NCBI GenBank assembly: GCA_910577015.1
Contig: CAJTKU010000008.1
Coordinates: forward strand, 1 to 64,000
Reading direction: 5' to 3'
DNA: 64,000 bases
DNA from: an uncultured Lachnospiraceae bacterium
GTDB lineage: Bacteria; Bacillota; Clostridia; Lachnospirales; Lachnospiraceae
The notes under the pieces are model-generated. The model had not been told where the DNA came from. It was given only the letters and a program-made list of their open reading frames with translations, and did not search any database. Of the stretch, positions 15,804 through 24,593 are shown piece by piece; the stretch's first letter is position 1; the number at the start of each line of letters is the position of its first letter. Position numbers and translations under genes: made by a program.

Positions 15804-16850
15804 ATGAAGAAGAAAAGCGTTCTTAATTTGATAAAATATTATTCAGAAGAAAATGATGCAGGTTTTAGGAGTGAAGCATATGAGATTGCAAAAGATTTTG
15901 ATGAATCAGGAGATTACCAATTAGCCGAGTATATTATGGCATTAATGTCAAATGCGAATACATTTGTACCTCAAATGAGTGAAAATGACTCAACGTTATT
16001 TGAAAAAATTGAATCATCTGGAGATAGTTTATGGCTTCCAGATGCAGTTACACAGGATATTCTTGGAATAGTCCATGCAGTTGCACATAAAGCTGGAATA
16101 AATAAATTCCTATTTCAAGGAGCGCCAGGAACAGGGAAAACGGAAGCGGTCAAACAATTGTCTCGTATCTTAAACAGAGATATTTATATGGTGGATTTTG
16201 CTGCTGTTATTGATAGTAAATTAGGGCAGACACAAAAAAATATTTCTTCTTTATTTAAAGAAATAAATAATTTTGTTCATCCAGAAAATGTAATAATACT
16301 ATTTGATGAAATAGATGCAATTGCGCTAGACAGAACTAATACAAATGATTTGCGAGAAATGGGAAGAGCGACATCTTCTATGCTTAAAGGAATGGATTAT
16401 ATGGATGAAAGAGTTGTACTAGTTGCGACAACCAATTTATATGAACATTTTGATAAAGCTTTAATTAGAAGGTTTGATTCTGTAATAGATTTCAACAGAT
16501 ATACAAAAGGAGATTTAATGTCAATCGCAGAAGAATTTTTAAATAAGTTTTTAGTAAAATTTAAATTAGCAAATAAGGATATCCGCTTATTCCGTAAAAT
16601 CATTGGATTGATGGAACCAATTCCATATCCAGGAGATTTAAAAAATTTAATAAGGACAGCGGTTGCGTTTAGTGATCCTGATGATGGAATGGATTATTTT
16701 AGACGATTGTATTATGCAGTTAATGGTAAACAGCCTCAAAATTTGAAAGAATTAAAATCTCAGAAATTTACAATTAGAGAAATAGAAATTTTATCAAGGG
16801 TTCCTAGGAGCACTGTAGCTAGAGAAATTAAGGAGAGCATGGATGAATAA
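15804..16850 (+). CDS. ietA: AAA+ ATPase, IetA-like component of an ATPase/subtilase defence pair
   Basis: A 348-residue AAA+ ATPase. An N-terminal helical region (1-85) precedes Walker A GAPGTGKT at residues 106-113 and Walker B IILFDEID with Asp168 and Glu169, then an ATTNL sensor 1 and the RRFD arginine finger region. The C-terminus ends in a short helix-turn-helix-like stretch (FTIREIEILSRVPRSTVAREI). GGGGTGGAG precedes the ATG. It overlaps the subtilase gene by 8 bases. Such ATPase/S8 peptidase pairs are known as ietAS, first described as a plasmid stability module and later shown to protect against phages. Base composition is clearly more AT-rich than in flanking genes. Confidence 0.85.
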   Translation: MKKKSVLNLIKYYSEENDAGFRSEAYEIAKDFDESGDYQLAEYIMALMSNANTFVPQMSENDSTLFEKIESSGDSLWLPDAVTQDILGIVHAVAHKAGINKFLFQGAPGTGKTEAVKQLSRILNRDIYMVDFAAVIDSKLGQTQKNISSLFKEINNFVHPENVIILFDEIDAIALDRTNTNDLREMGRATSSMLKGMDYMDERVVLVATTNLYEHFDKALIRRFDSVIDFNRYTKGDLMSIAEEFLNKFLVKFKLANKDIRLFRKIIGLMEPIPYPGDLKNLIRTAVAFSDPDDGMDYFRRLYYAVNGKQPQNLKELKSQKFTIREIEILSRVPRSTVAREIKESMDE

Positions 16851-19089
16851 TATATTACAACTTAGAGGACAGTTTCAGAAGCGGAAAAACGTGAATGGTT
16901 TTGGACCGACGAATCTTCCAAAAGGTTCAAAAGTTACAGCTGAGCATGTCGGAAATATGAAACAACAGTTAAAACAATTAGAGAACTATTGGAAAAATGA
17001 GATGACGATAGGTGGAGTTCTAATTAGCGTTCATTATAAGTGCATTGTTGCAAAGAGCAATAGGCTGCAGATTTTGCTTGGAGAAAAAAATTTACATCCC
17101 AACATGTCAATAAGAGGGGCGAAATTTGTGGATGAGAATAACGCAAACAATGAAAAAGTAAAGAAGCATGTTTTTACTTATTTTATTTCTTTTGAAGCTT
17201 TGCGGAAATCAATACAATATTTAGAAAAATGTGAATTGGTTCTAAATAAATATTATAATGGTGAAATAACAGATAAAGATACCCAATTAATAAACAGTGG
17301 AAAATATAATGTAAATATAATGGCAAAATCTAGTTTTTTGCGAGTAGTCGTAGATTCTAATTATGTAGAAAATTTTAGATTAGATCGTGTAGATGAAACA
17401 ATCAAAGATAGATCAATTGTAACGATTTATAAAACAGGAGTAAATACAGTAGAATTATTAAGTAAATTTGGCATTGATATGATACATGCTAAAATGATTG
17501 ATGAAACAACTCTTAGACTTGACAGTAGAGAAATTCAGATTTTGCAAAATAATGCCCCATATTTGATTGCAATGCATGTTAGAGATTTGGCGGAAATTGT
17601 TATAGATGAAGATATTGTGAAAAATGAATCAGAAAGTATAATATCGATTCCAGAACCCACAAATGAACCAACAGTTGGTGTTATTGATACTCAATTTGAC
17701 AAAAGGGTATATTTTCATAATTGGGTTGTTTCACACAATATGGTTGATCCGAACATCACAATTACTACAGAAGATCGTTTCCATGGAACAGCGGTAACTT
17801 CAATAATTGTGGATGGACCAGCTTTTAATCCAAAACTGGATGATGGCTGTGGACGATTTAGGGTGAAACATTTTGGAGTAGCAACAGCAGGTGGATTCAG
17901 TTCGTTTACAATCCTTAAAATGATTAGAGATATCATAGCGAGTAACAGAGATATTAAGGTATGGAATCTTTCATTAGGTTCGGCGATGGAAATTGATCCC
18001 AATTTTATATCGCCCGAAGCAGCAGAATTAGATAAGATTCAATGTGAGTATGATGTTATATTTGTTGTCGCAGGGACAAACAAAACAAGGAAAATGACAG
18101 GAACTGTTAAAATAGGTGCTCCAGCAGATTCACTTAACTCATTAATAGTTAATGCTGTTGATTTTAACGGTAAACCAGCTTCATATACAAGGGTAGGACC
18201 GGTACTATCTTTCTTTTATAAACCAGATATTTGCTACTATGGGGGAGATAAACAGGAAAAAATTACAGTTTGTGAGCCTTTGGGAATGGCAACAGTATGT
18301 GGAACTTCATTTGCTGCACCTTGGATTACAAGAAAAATGGCATATCTTATCCATATCGTCGGATTAAGCAGAGAAGTTGCAAAAGCACTGATAATTGATT
18401 CGGCAGCAGGATGGAATCGTCAGGATAATAAATATTTTGCCATGGGATATGGGATTGTACCAAAACGTATTGAGGATATTACACATTCCAAAGATGATGA
18501 AATTAGATTTATTATGAATGGAACCATTGATGAATATGAAACATATACGTATAATATTCCAGTTCCACAAGATATGAATGCGCATCCTTTTTTTGCAAAG
18601 GCAACATTGGCATATTTTCCAAAAAGCGATAGAAATCAGGGTGTAGATTATACAAGTACAGAAATGGATCTCCACTTTGGACGAATAATTGAAAAAGATG
18701 GAAAAGCAGTAATTAAAGCCATAGATTACAACAAACAAGCAGACGAAGGAATTCAAAATATTTATGAAGAAGATGCACGTAAACTGTATCGAAAATGGGA
18801 TAACATAAAACATATTAGTGAGGCAATTAAAGAAAATGCAAGGCCTCGAAAAGCTTATCCAGCAGGAATGTGGGGATTGAGTATTAAAACAAAGGAACGA
18901 CTTGTTCCAAAAGCTGGAAGAGGATTACAATTTGGTGTGGTTGTTACGTTAAAGGAGATGAATGGTGTAAATCGTATTGATGAATTTATAAAATTGTGTA
19001 TGGTAAGAGGATGGCTTGTCAATAGAATTGATATAGAAAATCAGATTGATGTATACAGTAAGGCAGAAGAAGAAATTGAATTTGAATAG
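16843..19089 (+). CDS. ietS: S8 family serine peptidase (subtilase), IetS-like effector
   Basis: A 748-residue subtilase with an unrecognised N-terminal domain of about 270 residues, an S8 domain and a C-terminal domain of about 220 residues. The triad is complete: Asp282 in VGVIDTQFD, His314 in RFHGTAV and Ser489 in CGTSFAAP; Asn413 in VVAGTNKT is the likely oxyanion residue. There is no signal peptide, so it acts in the cytoplasm. It overlaps the ATPase gene, implying coupled translation. The family model is that the ATPase holds or triggers the protease when infection is sensed, leading to proteolysis and growth arrest; that is inferred from related systems and not visible here. Confidence 0.88.
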   Translation: MNNILQLRGQFQKRKNVNGFGPTNLPKGSKVTAEHVGNMKQQLKQLENYWKNEMTIGGVLISVHYKCIVAKSNRLQILLGEKNLHPNMSIRGAKFVDENNANNEKVKKHVFTYFISFEALRKSIQYLEKCELVLNKYYNGEITDKDTQLINSGKYNVNIMAKSSFLRVVVDSNYVENFRLDRVDETIKDRSIVTIYKTGVNTVELLSKFGIDMIHAKMIDETTLRLDSREIQILQNNAPYLIAMHVRDLAEIVIDEDIVKNESESIISIPEPTNEPTVGVIDTQFDKRVYFHNWVVSHNMVDPNITITTEDRFHGTAVTSIIVDGPAFNPKLDDGCGRFRVKHFGVATAGGFSSFTILKMIRDIIASNRDIKVWNLSLGSAMEIDPNFISPEAAELDKIQCEYDVIFVVAGTNKTRKMTGTVKIGAPADSLNSLIVNAVDFNGKPASYTRVGPVLSFFYKPDICYYGGDKQEKITVCEPLGMATVCGTSFAAPWITRKMAYLIHIVGLSREVAKALIIDSAAGWNRQDNKYFAMGYGIVPKRIEDITHSKDDEIRFIMNGTIDEYETYTYNIPVPQDMNAHPFFAKATLAYFPKSDRNQGVDYTSTEMDLHFGRIIEKDGKAVIKAIDYNKQADEGIQNIYEEDARKLYRKWDNIKHISEAIKENARPRKAYPAGMWGLSIKTKERLVPKAGRGLQFGVVVTLKEMNGVNRIDEFIKLCMVRGWLVNRIDIENQIDVYSKAEEEIEFE

Positions 19090-19132
19090 AAAATGACACA
19101 GGGCATGTGGTTTAAGGTGGAGGTAATTTTCA

Positions 19133-19300
19133 ATGCCAAAGAAATATGATGATATTGTAAAAAAGCTGGGTTTTGAACCGGCAGATTATAAGCCCGACAT
19201 GACTAAAGATGAGCAGGACAACCCTTTTATGGTGTTGACCGGCGAGGAAATTATGTGGCTTTGGAAACAAGGTTATCTTAAGAATAAGCCTACTAAGTAA
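19133..19300 (+). CDS. Small hypothetical protein (55 residues)
   Basis: An unrecognised 55-residue protein starting MPKKYDDIVKKLGFEP and ending WLWKQGYLKNKPTK. A good ribosome binding site, GGTGGAGG, lies about 9 bases before the ATG. It follows the subtilase by 43 bases and precedes the 139-residue gene by 99 bases, so it may belong to the same transcript. After the TAA the same frame stays open for 26 more codons (to 19384) encoding AGIWYLEKDAYMHENGLDIK and a short end. The stop may therefore be a recent nonsense mutation in a protein of about 83 residues. Confidence 0.55.
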   Translation: MPKKYDDIVKKLGFEPADYKPDMTKDEQDNPFMVLTGEEIMWLWKQGYLKNKPTK

Positions 19301-19399
19301 AACAAAGCAGGAATCTGGTATTTGGAGAAGGATGCCTATATGCATGAAAACGGGCTTGATATTAAATATTTGATTTGGAAATAATGAGGGAAATTTCAT

Positions 19400-19819
19400 A
19401 TGAGAATATTAGATTTGCTGCGGTCCTGTCCCTTTGAGGATGTCGAAAAGGAATTACAATTACACTATAACAATGTTGACACGGAAAAGTTTTATAAATT
19501 GTACCGGAAACTGAACGCGATGACGGTAAAAGAACCCCTTGAGAAAGAATGGTATCTTGGCATTACAGTCCGCAGAATGTCGGAGGATGGAACAGACCCT
19601 GCCGTGGATGTATCTGATGAAAAAGACATGGATATATATTATGACGTAAGCGGATATGAAAAAGGCGGTGAGATTTTATACGCTATCGGCACATTGCCAT
19701 ATGAAGAATTTATACAGTATCACATTGATGGGAATACGCTGAAAAAGTTTTTGCCGGAATCCATTTTGGCGCATGCATTATGGGAAATAACAAGTTTGGG
19801 ATTTGAAGATATTGATTAG
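19400..19819 (+). CDS. Hypothetical protein, DUF6557-like
   Basis: A 139-residue acidic soluble protein without signal peptide or membrane segment. It resembles small proteins grouped as DUF6557, with LLRSCPFEDVEKEL at the N-terminus, a central beta-rich part (DIYYDVSGYEKGG) and LAHALWEITSLGFEDID at the end. GAGGG precedes the ATG. Base composition is nearer the chromosomal norm than the IetAS genes, so the island edge probably lies between them. In other genomes such proteins often sit near toxin or defence genes as orphan cargo; no function is claimed. Confidence 0.6.
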   Translation: MRILDLLRSCPFEDVEKELQLHYNNVDTEKFYKLYRKLNAMTVKEPLEKEWYLGITVRRMSEDGTDPAVDVSDEKDMDIYYDVSGYEKGGEILYAIGTLPYEEFIQYHIDGNTLKKFLPESILAHALWEITSLGFEDID

Positions 19820-19828
19820 AAATAAAAG

Positions 19829-19863
19829 AAAGCACTTTCTGTATAATGCAGGAGGTGCTTTTT
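19829..19863 (+). terminator. Rho-independent terminator
   Basis: AAAGCACTTTCTG (from 19829) pairs with CAGGAGGTGCTTT (from 19849) as a 13-bp stem with two G-T pairs around the loop TATAATG, and is followed by T residues. It ends the transcript from the 19400-19819 gene just before the BlaI operator region. Confidence 0.8.
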
Positions 19864-19897
19864 ACTTTGCAATGGAGGATATAAAATTTATCACAAA

Positions 19898-19967
19898 ACT
19901 ACCACAGTAGTGTATTGACAAACACAAACTACTGTGGTAGTATACATATACAAACTACCACAGTAGT
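19898..19967 (+). promoter_or_regulatory. BlaI-type promoter with three operator copies
   Basis: The 14-base element ACTACCACAGTAGT occurs at 19898-19911 and 19954-19967, and its reverse complement ACTACTGTGGTAGT at 19928-19941. Its ends ACTAC/GTAGT form the dyad. The promoter TTGACA (19915-19920), 17-base spacer, TAGTAT (19938-19943) lies between them, so the middle operator covers the spacer and -10. This is the arrangement expected for autorepression by the BlaI-like protein encoded immediately downstream. Confidence 0.88.
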
Positions 19968-20018
19968 GTACACAGCGGACGGATATAATGCCGGAACGGC
20001 AGAATGAGAGGTAATGAG

Positions 20019-20378
20019 ATGGAAATAAAACTATTTGATTCGGAACTGAAAATAATGGATGTGCTTTGGCGGGAGGGGGATAGCACAGCCAAGCATATTT
20101 CAGACGTATTAAAAGAAGAAGTTGGCTGGAATATGAACACCACCTATACCCTGATAAAAAGATGCATCAAAAAAGGCGCCATTGAGCGTTCAGAACCGAA
20201 TTTCATGTGCCATGCCCTGATTCCCAAGGAAAAGGTGCAGGAGGCGGAGACCAACGAACTGATAAATAAAGTTTATGACGGTTCTGTGGATAAGCTGTTT
20301 GCTGCGCTGCTTGGCAGGAAAAAGCTGTCCATGGAACAGATTGAAAAATTGAAACAGTTAGTGGATGATATGGAATGA
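20019..20378 (+). CDS. BlaI/MecI/CopY family repressor
   Basis: A 119-residue winged-helix repressor: DSELKIMDVLWREGDSTAKHI followed by the recognition segment WNMNTTYTLIKRCIKKGAIER, then a C-terminal dimerisation helix region. BlaI proteins bind operators as dimers and are cleaved or displaced when a paired M56 membrane peptidase senses a signal. The start at 20019 follows AGAGG at 20007-20011; 20004 is the alternative. Three matched operators lie just upstream and the M56 sensor follows 57 bases downstream, so the pair is an autoregulated signalling unit. No beta-lactamase is nearby. Confidence 0.92.
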   Translation: MEIKLFDSELKIMDVLWREGDSTAKHISDVLKEEVGWNMNTTYTLIKRCIKKGAIERSEPNFMCHALIPKEKVQEAETNELINKVYDGSVDKLFAALLGRKKLSMEQIEKLKQLVDDME

Positions 20379-20435
20379 TTTGACGGGAAACATGACAATA
20401 AGGATTGAAGTAATGAAGAATGCGGGGTGAATGGT

Positions 20436-22592
20436 ATGAATTTATTACAAATGAGTGTTTCAGGAGCTGTTATGATTATAGTTGTTATCGTTGTGCGGGC
20501 GCTGACAGTGAACAGACTTCCGAAAAAAATATTTGTATTGCTTTGGGGAGTTGTGCTGCTGCGTCTGGCGGTTCCTTTTTCCGTACCATCCATGTGGAGT
20601 GCATATACTTTTGTAAGCAGAAATGCCCCCATACAGGAGGCAATGGAGGATATCCCGGGCAATGCCTTGATTTTTCCGATGGAAGAGGTGCAGATGAATA
20701 CAAATCAGGCTCCCTTGGAAAACGTACCGCACAGCGGACAGGGGATGACTGGCTGGCAGGCGCTGTGGCTTGTGGGAGCGGCATTGTGTATCATTTTCTT
20801 TGCAGTGTCCTATCTGCGCTGTTATTTGGAGTTTAGGACGTCACTGCCTGTCAGGGACGCGTATATTTCCCGGTGGATGGAGGAACATTCCCTCAAGCGT
20901 CCAATCAAAGTCAGGCAGTCGGACAGGATTGCCGCGCCCCTGACTTACGGCATACTGAAGCCGGTGATTTTGATGCCGAAGAAGACCGAATGGGATAACA
21001 AACAGCAGCTGCAGTATATCCTGCTGCATGAATATATGCACATCCGCCATTTTGACATGGTCTGGAAGCTGACCGCGGCATTTGTATTGTGCATCCATTG
21101 GTTCAATCCCCTGGTCTGGGCAATGTACATTCTGTTTAACAGGGATATCGAACTGTCCTGTGATGAAAGCGTTGTGCGCCGGTTCGGCCAGACTTCAAAA
21201 TCTACCTATGCGAGAACCCTGCTTTCCATGGAAGAAAAGAGAAGCACATTGACGCCATTGTGCAATAACTTCAGCAAAAATGCCATAGAAGAAAGGATTA
21301 CAGCCATTATGAAGACCAGAAAAATCACAATAGGAATTATCTTACTAAGTATGGCAGTAGTGGTTTCCATTGTAGTACTCTTTGCAACTTCAGCAAAGGC
21401 AAAAGAAGAGCAGATGCTTTTTGTAATGGGCAGGTTGTATGTTTCCACAGGGGAGGATGTTTCCGATATGGTTGCAGAGGAAGCCGAAGCGTCGGAACTG
21501 GATTCCCCCCATATAGGTTTTATCGGTTCTACTGTTGCCGAAACGGACGTACCGGAGGAAGAATTGCAGTCAAATTTTGGCTCTATCGGTTCGGAGGTAG
21601 TTTTTAACGGCAGCGGTGTTGCGGTAAATATGGATGGAAAATGGATTCAGTTTGATGCGTGGGACAATGCTTCCGTGAACGCCGCGGACGGTGAAAAGGA
21701 GAATATCGGCAGCATAGGAGGAATCCTGAGCGGAGAAGGGGAAATTCCCTCTGTGGTACAGGATGCTGCCATGAATTTGGCGGAACAAAAATATGCAAGT
21801 ACAGAAGACGGTGTTTACCGTAATTGGAGAATTACATCGTTGGAGCAAGTTTATACTTACGATGATTTGGACGGCATGACCCTGCAGATATACTGTATGA
21901 ACTATGAATTTCTGGCTGCCAATCCTGAAACGGTAGTGCTGGCGGGCGGCATGACAATGGATGAGGACGGCTGGGTGGCGCCGGAATATGCCGACAGCAC
22001 TTATCTGGTATTTGAAGAGACAGGGGCAAACCTGTATTACCGTACGCATCTTATGGAAAACGACTGCTTCCCCGGCGATGAATTGTTTTCCGCTGATTTG
22101 ATACAGATATTGGACAATCCGGAATTTGTCGGAGAAAGGCCGACAGGAAATGTAAGAGAAAAAACGGCGGTAATTTCGTGTATGCTTGAAGGGATGCTTG
22201 AGGAGATGCCTGCCACACTTTATGTAGGGGATGGTTTTTCCATCTATATTCCGGATGACGGATGGCAGATTTACGATAAGGCGCCGGAGTCCCCGAACCT
22301 GATATCCGCGGTTTATTCTTCCGATATTAGAGTGGGAGTAGCCCGCTATACGGATAAAACCTTGACGGATGTGGCGGCTGAACTGACGGCAGAAGGATAT
22401 TCTTATGATGAAGACAGCGGGAAGCTGCAGAAATTTGAAGGAGAGGGAGAAGGACAGCTTTTGCTGGAGGCAAGGGTTTACGGTCAGGACAATGATGTAT
22501 GGGTGGTTTCCACCGGTTTTCCCGCTGCATATGAGTGGGGTTCCAGACTGGATGCCATTGCGGACACCTTTGCTATTACTGTGGACGAATAA
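20436..22592 (+). CDS. BlaR1-like M56 family membrane metallopeptidase with unusual extracellular domain
   Basis: A 718-residue sensor-peptidase. Four membrane segments surround the zinc site: LHEYMHIRHFD gives HExxH, and RDIELSCDESVVRR supplies the third ligand Glu and the family CDE motif. A last membrane segment near residues 287-307 leads to an extracellular part of about 400 residues. That part is not the penicillin-binding domain of BlaR1 or MecR1; it looks like two beta-rich regions, the last ending GFSIYIPDDGWQIYD and DTFAITVDE. The protein should cleave the BlaI-like partner upon sensing an unknown signal. The ATG at 20436 is preferred over the GTG at 20427. Confidence 0.87.
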   Translation: MNLLQMSVSGAVMIIVVIVVRALTVNRLPKKIFVLLWGVVLLRLAVPFSVPSMWSAYTFVSRNAPIQEAMEDIPGNALIFPMEEVQMNTNQAPLENVPHSGQGMTGWQALWLVGAALCIIFFAVSYLRCYLEFRTSLPVRDAYISRWMEEHSLKRPIKVRQSDRIAAPLTYGILKPVILMPKKTEWDNKQQLQYILLHEYMHIRHFDMVWKLTAAFVLCIHWFNPLVWAMYILFNRDIELSCDESVVRRFGQTSKSTYARTLLSMEEKRSTLTPLCNNFSKNAIEERITAIMKTRKITIGIILLSMAVVVSIVVLFATSAKAKEEQMLFVMGRLYVSTGEDVSDMVAEEAEASELDSPHIGFIGSTVAETDVPEEELQSNFGSIGSEVVFNGSGVAVNMDGKWIQFDAWDNASVNAADGEKENIGSIGGILSGEGEIPSVVQDAAMNLAEQKYASTEDGVYRNWRITSLEQVYTYDDLDGMTLQIYCMNYEFLAANPETVVLAGGMTMDEDGWVAPEYADSTYLVFEETGANLYYRTHLMENDCFPGDELFSADLIQILDNPEFVGERPTGNVREKTAVISCMLEGMLEEMPATLYVGDGFSIYIPDDGWQIYDKAPESPNLISAVYSSDIRVGVARYTDKTLTDVAAELTAEGYSYDEDSGKLQKFEGEGEGQLLLEARVYGQDNDVWVVSTGFPAAYEWGSRLDAIADTFAITVDE

Positions 22593-22619
22593 AAAACAGA
22601 AATTACGGTTTTGTCAGAC

Positions 22620-22648
22620 TTGGCAGACGCCCTCTATGGGTGTATACT
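22620..22648 (+). promoter_or_regulatory. Sigma-A-like promoter of the DUF6033-like gene
   Basis: TTGGCA (22620-22625) and TATACT (22643-22648) are exactly 17 bases apart, 78 bases before the ATG at 22726. Confidence 0.7.
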
Positions 22649-22725
22649 GATAAGTGAAAAATCTGTCTTGGAAAAAGGCAAAGAATGAAAAGGATTTCAT
22701 TTTTATAATCAAGGAGGAGAAAAAT

Positions 22726-23922
22726 ATGGGAATTAACATTTATCAGGATTACAGCCGGTTTTACAAAGGGACGGAGCAGTTAAAAAGTTATGGCAATGCG
22801 GCATCGAAGAAAGATACCTTGGTGAAATATGAATTTAACACCACGGACGAAAAAGGCAACAAGGTCATGGATAAGATGTCCAAAGAGGAGTCTTTCCGCA
22901 TTATGAATGACATAGCTTCCCAGTACGGGGACAACGTCATTGTGGAATTTTCCGGCGACGCGCTTACGGCATTGGAGCAGTATGGAAAAGGACTTCTGGG
23001 AGAACCTGAAGAAAGGGAGCCCATACCGACAAAGCCTTTGGAAGGAGTCCGCGCATTTACGGACGAGGAGTGGGAAGCAATACAAGAAAAAAGTGCAAGA
23101 CTGGGTGACGATATGGTCGCTATTATGCGTGATGTGGATTCGTCTGCCTATAAAGAATACCAGAGAATATCCCAGGAAGGAAATGCGTCGGGTACAAGGG
23201 AAGGGATGACGGCGGGCTTTCGGTATTTGTATAAATGGATGCAGAAAAAAGCCAATGAGAATCCAAACTGGCTGGAAGAATATAAGGCTGCAAAAAAGAC
23301 GGAACAGGATGTAAAGGTAAAGGACAGCGAGTCGAAGTTATCGAAAAAGGCCGCAGCTCTTTTGGAAAGGCTCAGAAAGACGTATGGAGATTATGACTTT
23401 ATTGTGGGAAATGCAGGGGATGATTTGCGCTCTCTTGTGAAAAACAGCAGCAAAGAGTTTTCCGTTATTTTTTCGACAAGTGAGCTTGAAAGAATGGCAT
23501 CTGACGAAAAATATGCGCAGGAGAAGATAGATGCCATGAAAGGTGCAATCAGGATGTCCCGGCAGATAAATGAGCAGTATGGATTTGAGAGCGCTTTTGC
23601 CGGTAACGGCGTCAAATTGACAAAGTTTGGCATTTCCTTCAATGCGGACGGTTCCACCTCATTTTTTGCGGAACTGGAGAAATCTTCTGCTGCCCAAAGG
23701 GAATATATTGAGAAGCAGAGAGAGGAAAAGCGTACCCAGAAGAAAGAAGAGGCAAAAGAGGCGGAGCGGGAAAAACAACAGGAACGTCTTGGCAGGCAAC
23801 AGACACTCGTACAGGCGGACAGCATAGAAGAACTTCTGGAAAAAATCAGGAAAGTAAGCCGGAATACGGCTTATGAAGAAAGGGAGCCTGAAAACGGCAC
23901 GAGATTTGATTTCAGTATTTAG
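22726..23922 (+). CDS. DUF6033-like protein, larger paralogue
   Basis: A 398-residue soluble protein of unknown function. The N-terminal half starts MGINIYQDYSRFYKG. The C-terminal half (about residues 200-330) is shared with the 242-residue protein at 35181: LLERLRKTYGDYDFIVGN, ERMASDEKYAQEKIDAM, FGISFNADGSTSFFAELEKS and AQREYIEKQ have clear counterparts there. A charged coiled coil rich in Lys, Glu and Arg follows, then an SIEELLEKI helix. AAGGAGGAG precedes the ATG in nearly the same sequence context as the paralogue, suggesting common expression. Lachnospiraceae often carry several such genes, some near motility genes. Confidence 0.7.
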   Translation: MGINIYQDYSRFYKGTEQLKSYGNAASKKDTLVKYEFNTTDEKGNKVMDKMSKEESFRIMNDIASQYGDNVIVEFSGDALTALEQYGKGLLGEPEEREPIPTKPLEGVRAFTDEEWEAIQEKSARLGDDMVAIMRDVDSSAYKEYQRISQEGNASGTREGMTAGFRYLYKWMQKKANENPNWLEEYKAAKKTEQDVKVKDSESKLSKKAAALLERLRKTYGDYDFIVGNAGDDLRSLVKNSSKEFSVIFSTSELERMASDEKYAQEKIDAMKGAIRMSRQINEQYGFESAFAGNGVKLTKFGISFNADGSTSFFAELEKSSAAQREYIEKQREEKRTQKKEEAKEAEREKQQERLGRQQTLVQADSIEELLEKIRKVSRNTAYEEREPENGTRFDFSI

Positions 23923-23969
23923 CGCAAACAGGATTTTGGAAAAAATATAATGGACATGGAGACGTTGTA

Positions 23970-24431
23970 ATGAACATCCGCAGAAAAATCATTGATTATT
24001 CCAGAGGGGATAATCTGGGGCATTTCTGGAAGTTGTACCGGCGTCATAAAAAGGCGAAGAACGGTATTTTCAAGGATATACTGACCTTCCGAATGAGCAG
24101 GTGCGCCCATAAGCATGGTGGATATATCGGGCCGGAGGCGGAATTTTTGGGCGTGCCGACGCTGCCCCATGGGCTGCATGGGATTTTTGTTTCCAGATAT
24201 GCGACAATAGGGGAGAATTGCTGGATTTACCAGAATGTAACGATTGGGGAGGTAAACAGGAAAGCGCCGGTAATCGGGAATAACTGCCTGATAGGGGCGG
24301 GCGCAATTATTATCGGCGATGTCAGGATTGGCAATCATGTAAAAATCGGCGCAGGGACTGTGGTAAATACGGATGTGCCGGATAACAGCACGGTGGTGTC
24401 CCAGCCGATGCGGTTGATTGAAAAAGAATAA
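23970..24431 (+). CDS. Hexapeptide-repeat acetyltransferase, serine acetyltransferase-like
   Basis: A 153-residue left-handed beta-helix protein. The hexapeptide turns run from EAEFLGVPTLPHGLHG through ATIGENCWIYQNVTIG and NNCLIGAGAIIIGDVRIG to VKIGAGTVVNTDVPDN. The HGLHG and later segments resemble CysE-type O-acetyltransferases acting on serine or on sugars, with acetyl-CoA as donor. It lacks the long N-terminal helical domain of true CysE, so a capsule or sugar O-acetyltransferase is equally likely. It stands alone between the DUF6033-like gene and a strong terminator. Confidence 0.78.
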   Translation: MNIRRKIIDYSRGDNLGHFWKLYRRHKKAKNGIFKDILTFRMSRCAHKHGGYIGPEAEFLGVPTLPHGLHGIFVSRYATIGENCWIYQNVTIGEVNRKAPVIGNNCLIGAGAIIIGDVRIGNHVKIGAGTVVNTDVPDNSTVVSQPMRLIEKE

Positions 24432-24446
24432 CAGGCAAAGTAATAA

Positions 24447-24477
24447 AAACAGATTGTATACGACAGTCTGTTTTTTT
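24447..24477 (+). terminator. Rho-independent terminator
   Basis: AAAACAGATTGT (24447-24458) pairs with ACAGTCTGTTTT (24464-24475) with a single G-T pair, loop ATACG, and continues into a run of seven T residues. It ends the acetyltransferase transcript. Confidence 0.9.
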
Positions 24478-24593
24478 AATATAGTTTGTGGGACATTTCT
24501 AAACCCTGAAGCATCTAATGTATGTAAAGCAAAATAGGGAGCTCCTGTTTTACAAACTACCGCACCCGCAAACGAGGAGATGGTTAAAAGTAT

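Noticed and set aside
15142..19400. Prophage or integrative element boundaries around the defence island
   Set aside because: No integrase, tRNA target or flanking direct repeats were seen; only base composition suggests transfer.
20019..22592. Beta-lactam resistance regulators (BlaI/BlaR1)
   Set aside because: The M56 protein lacks a penicillin-binding sensor domain and no beta-lactamase or mecA-like gene is adjacent.
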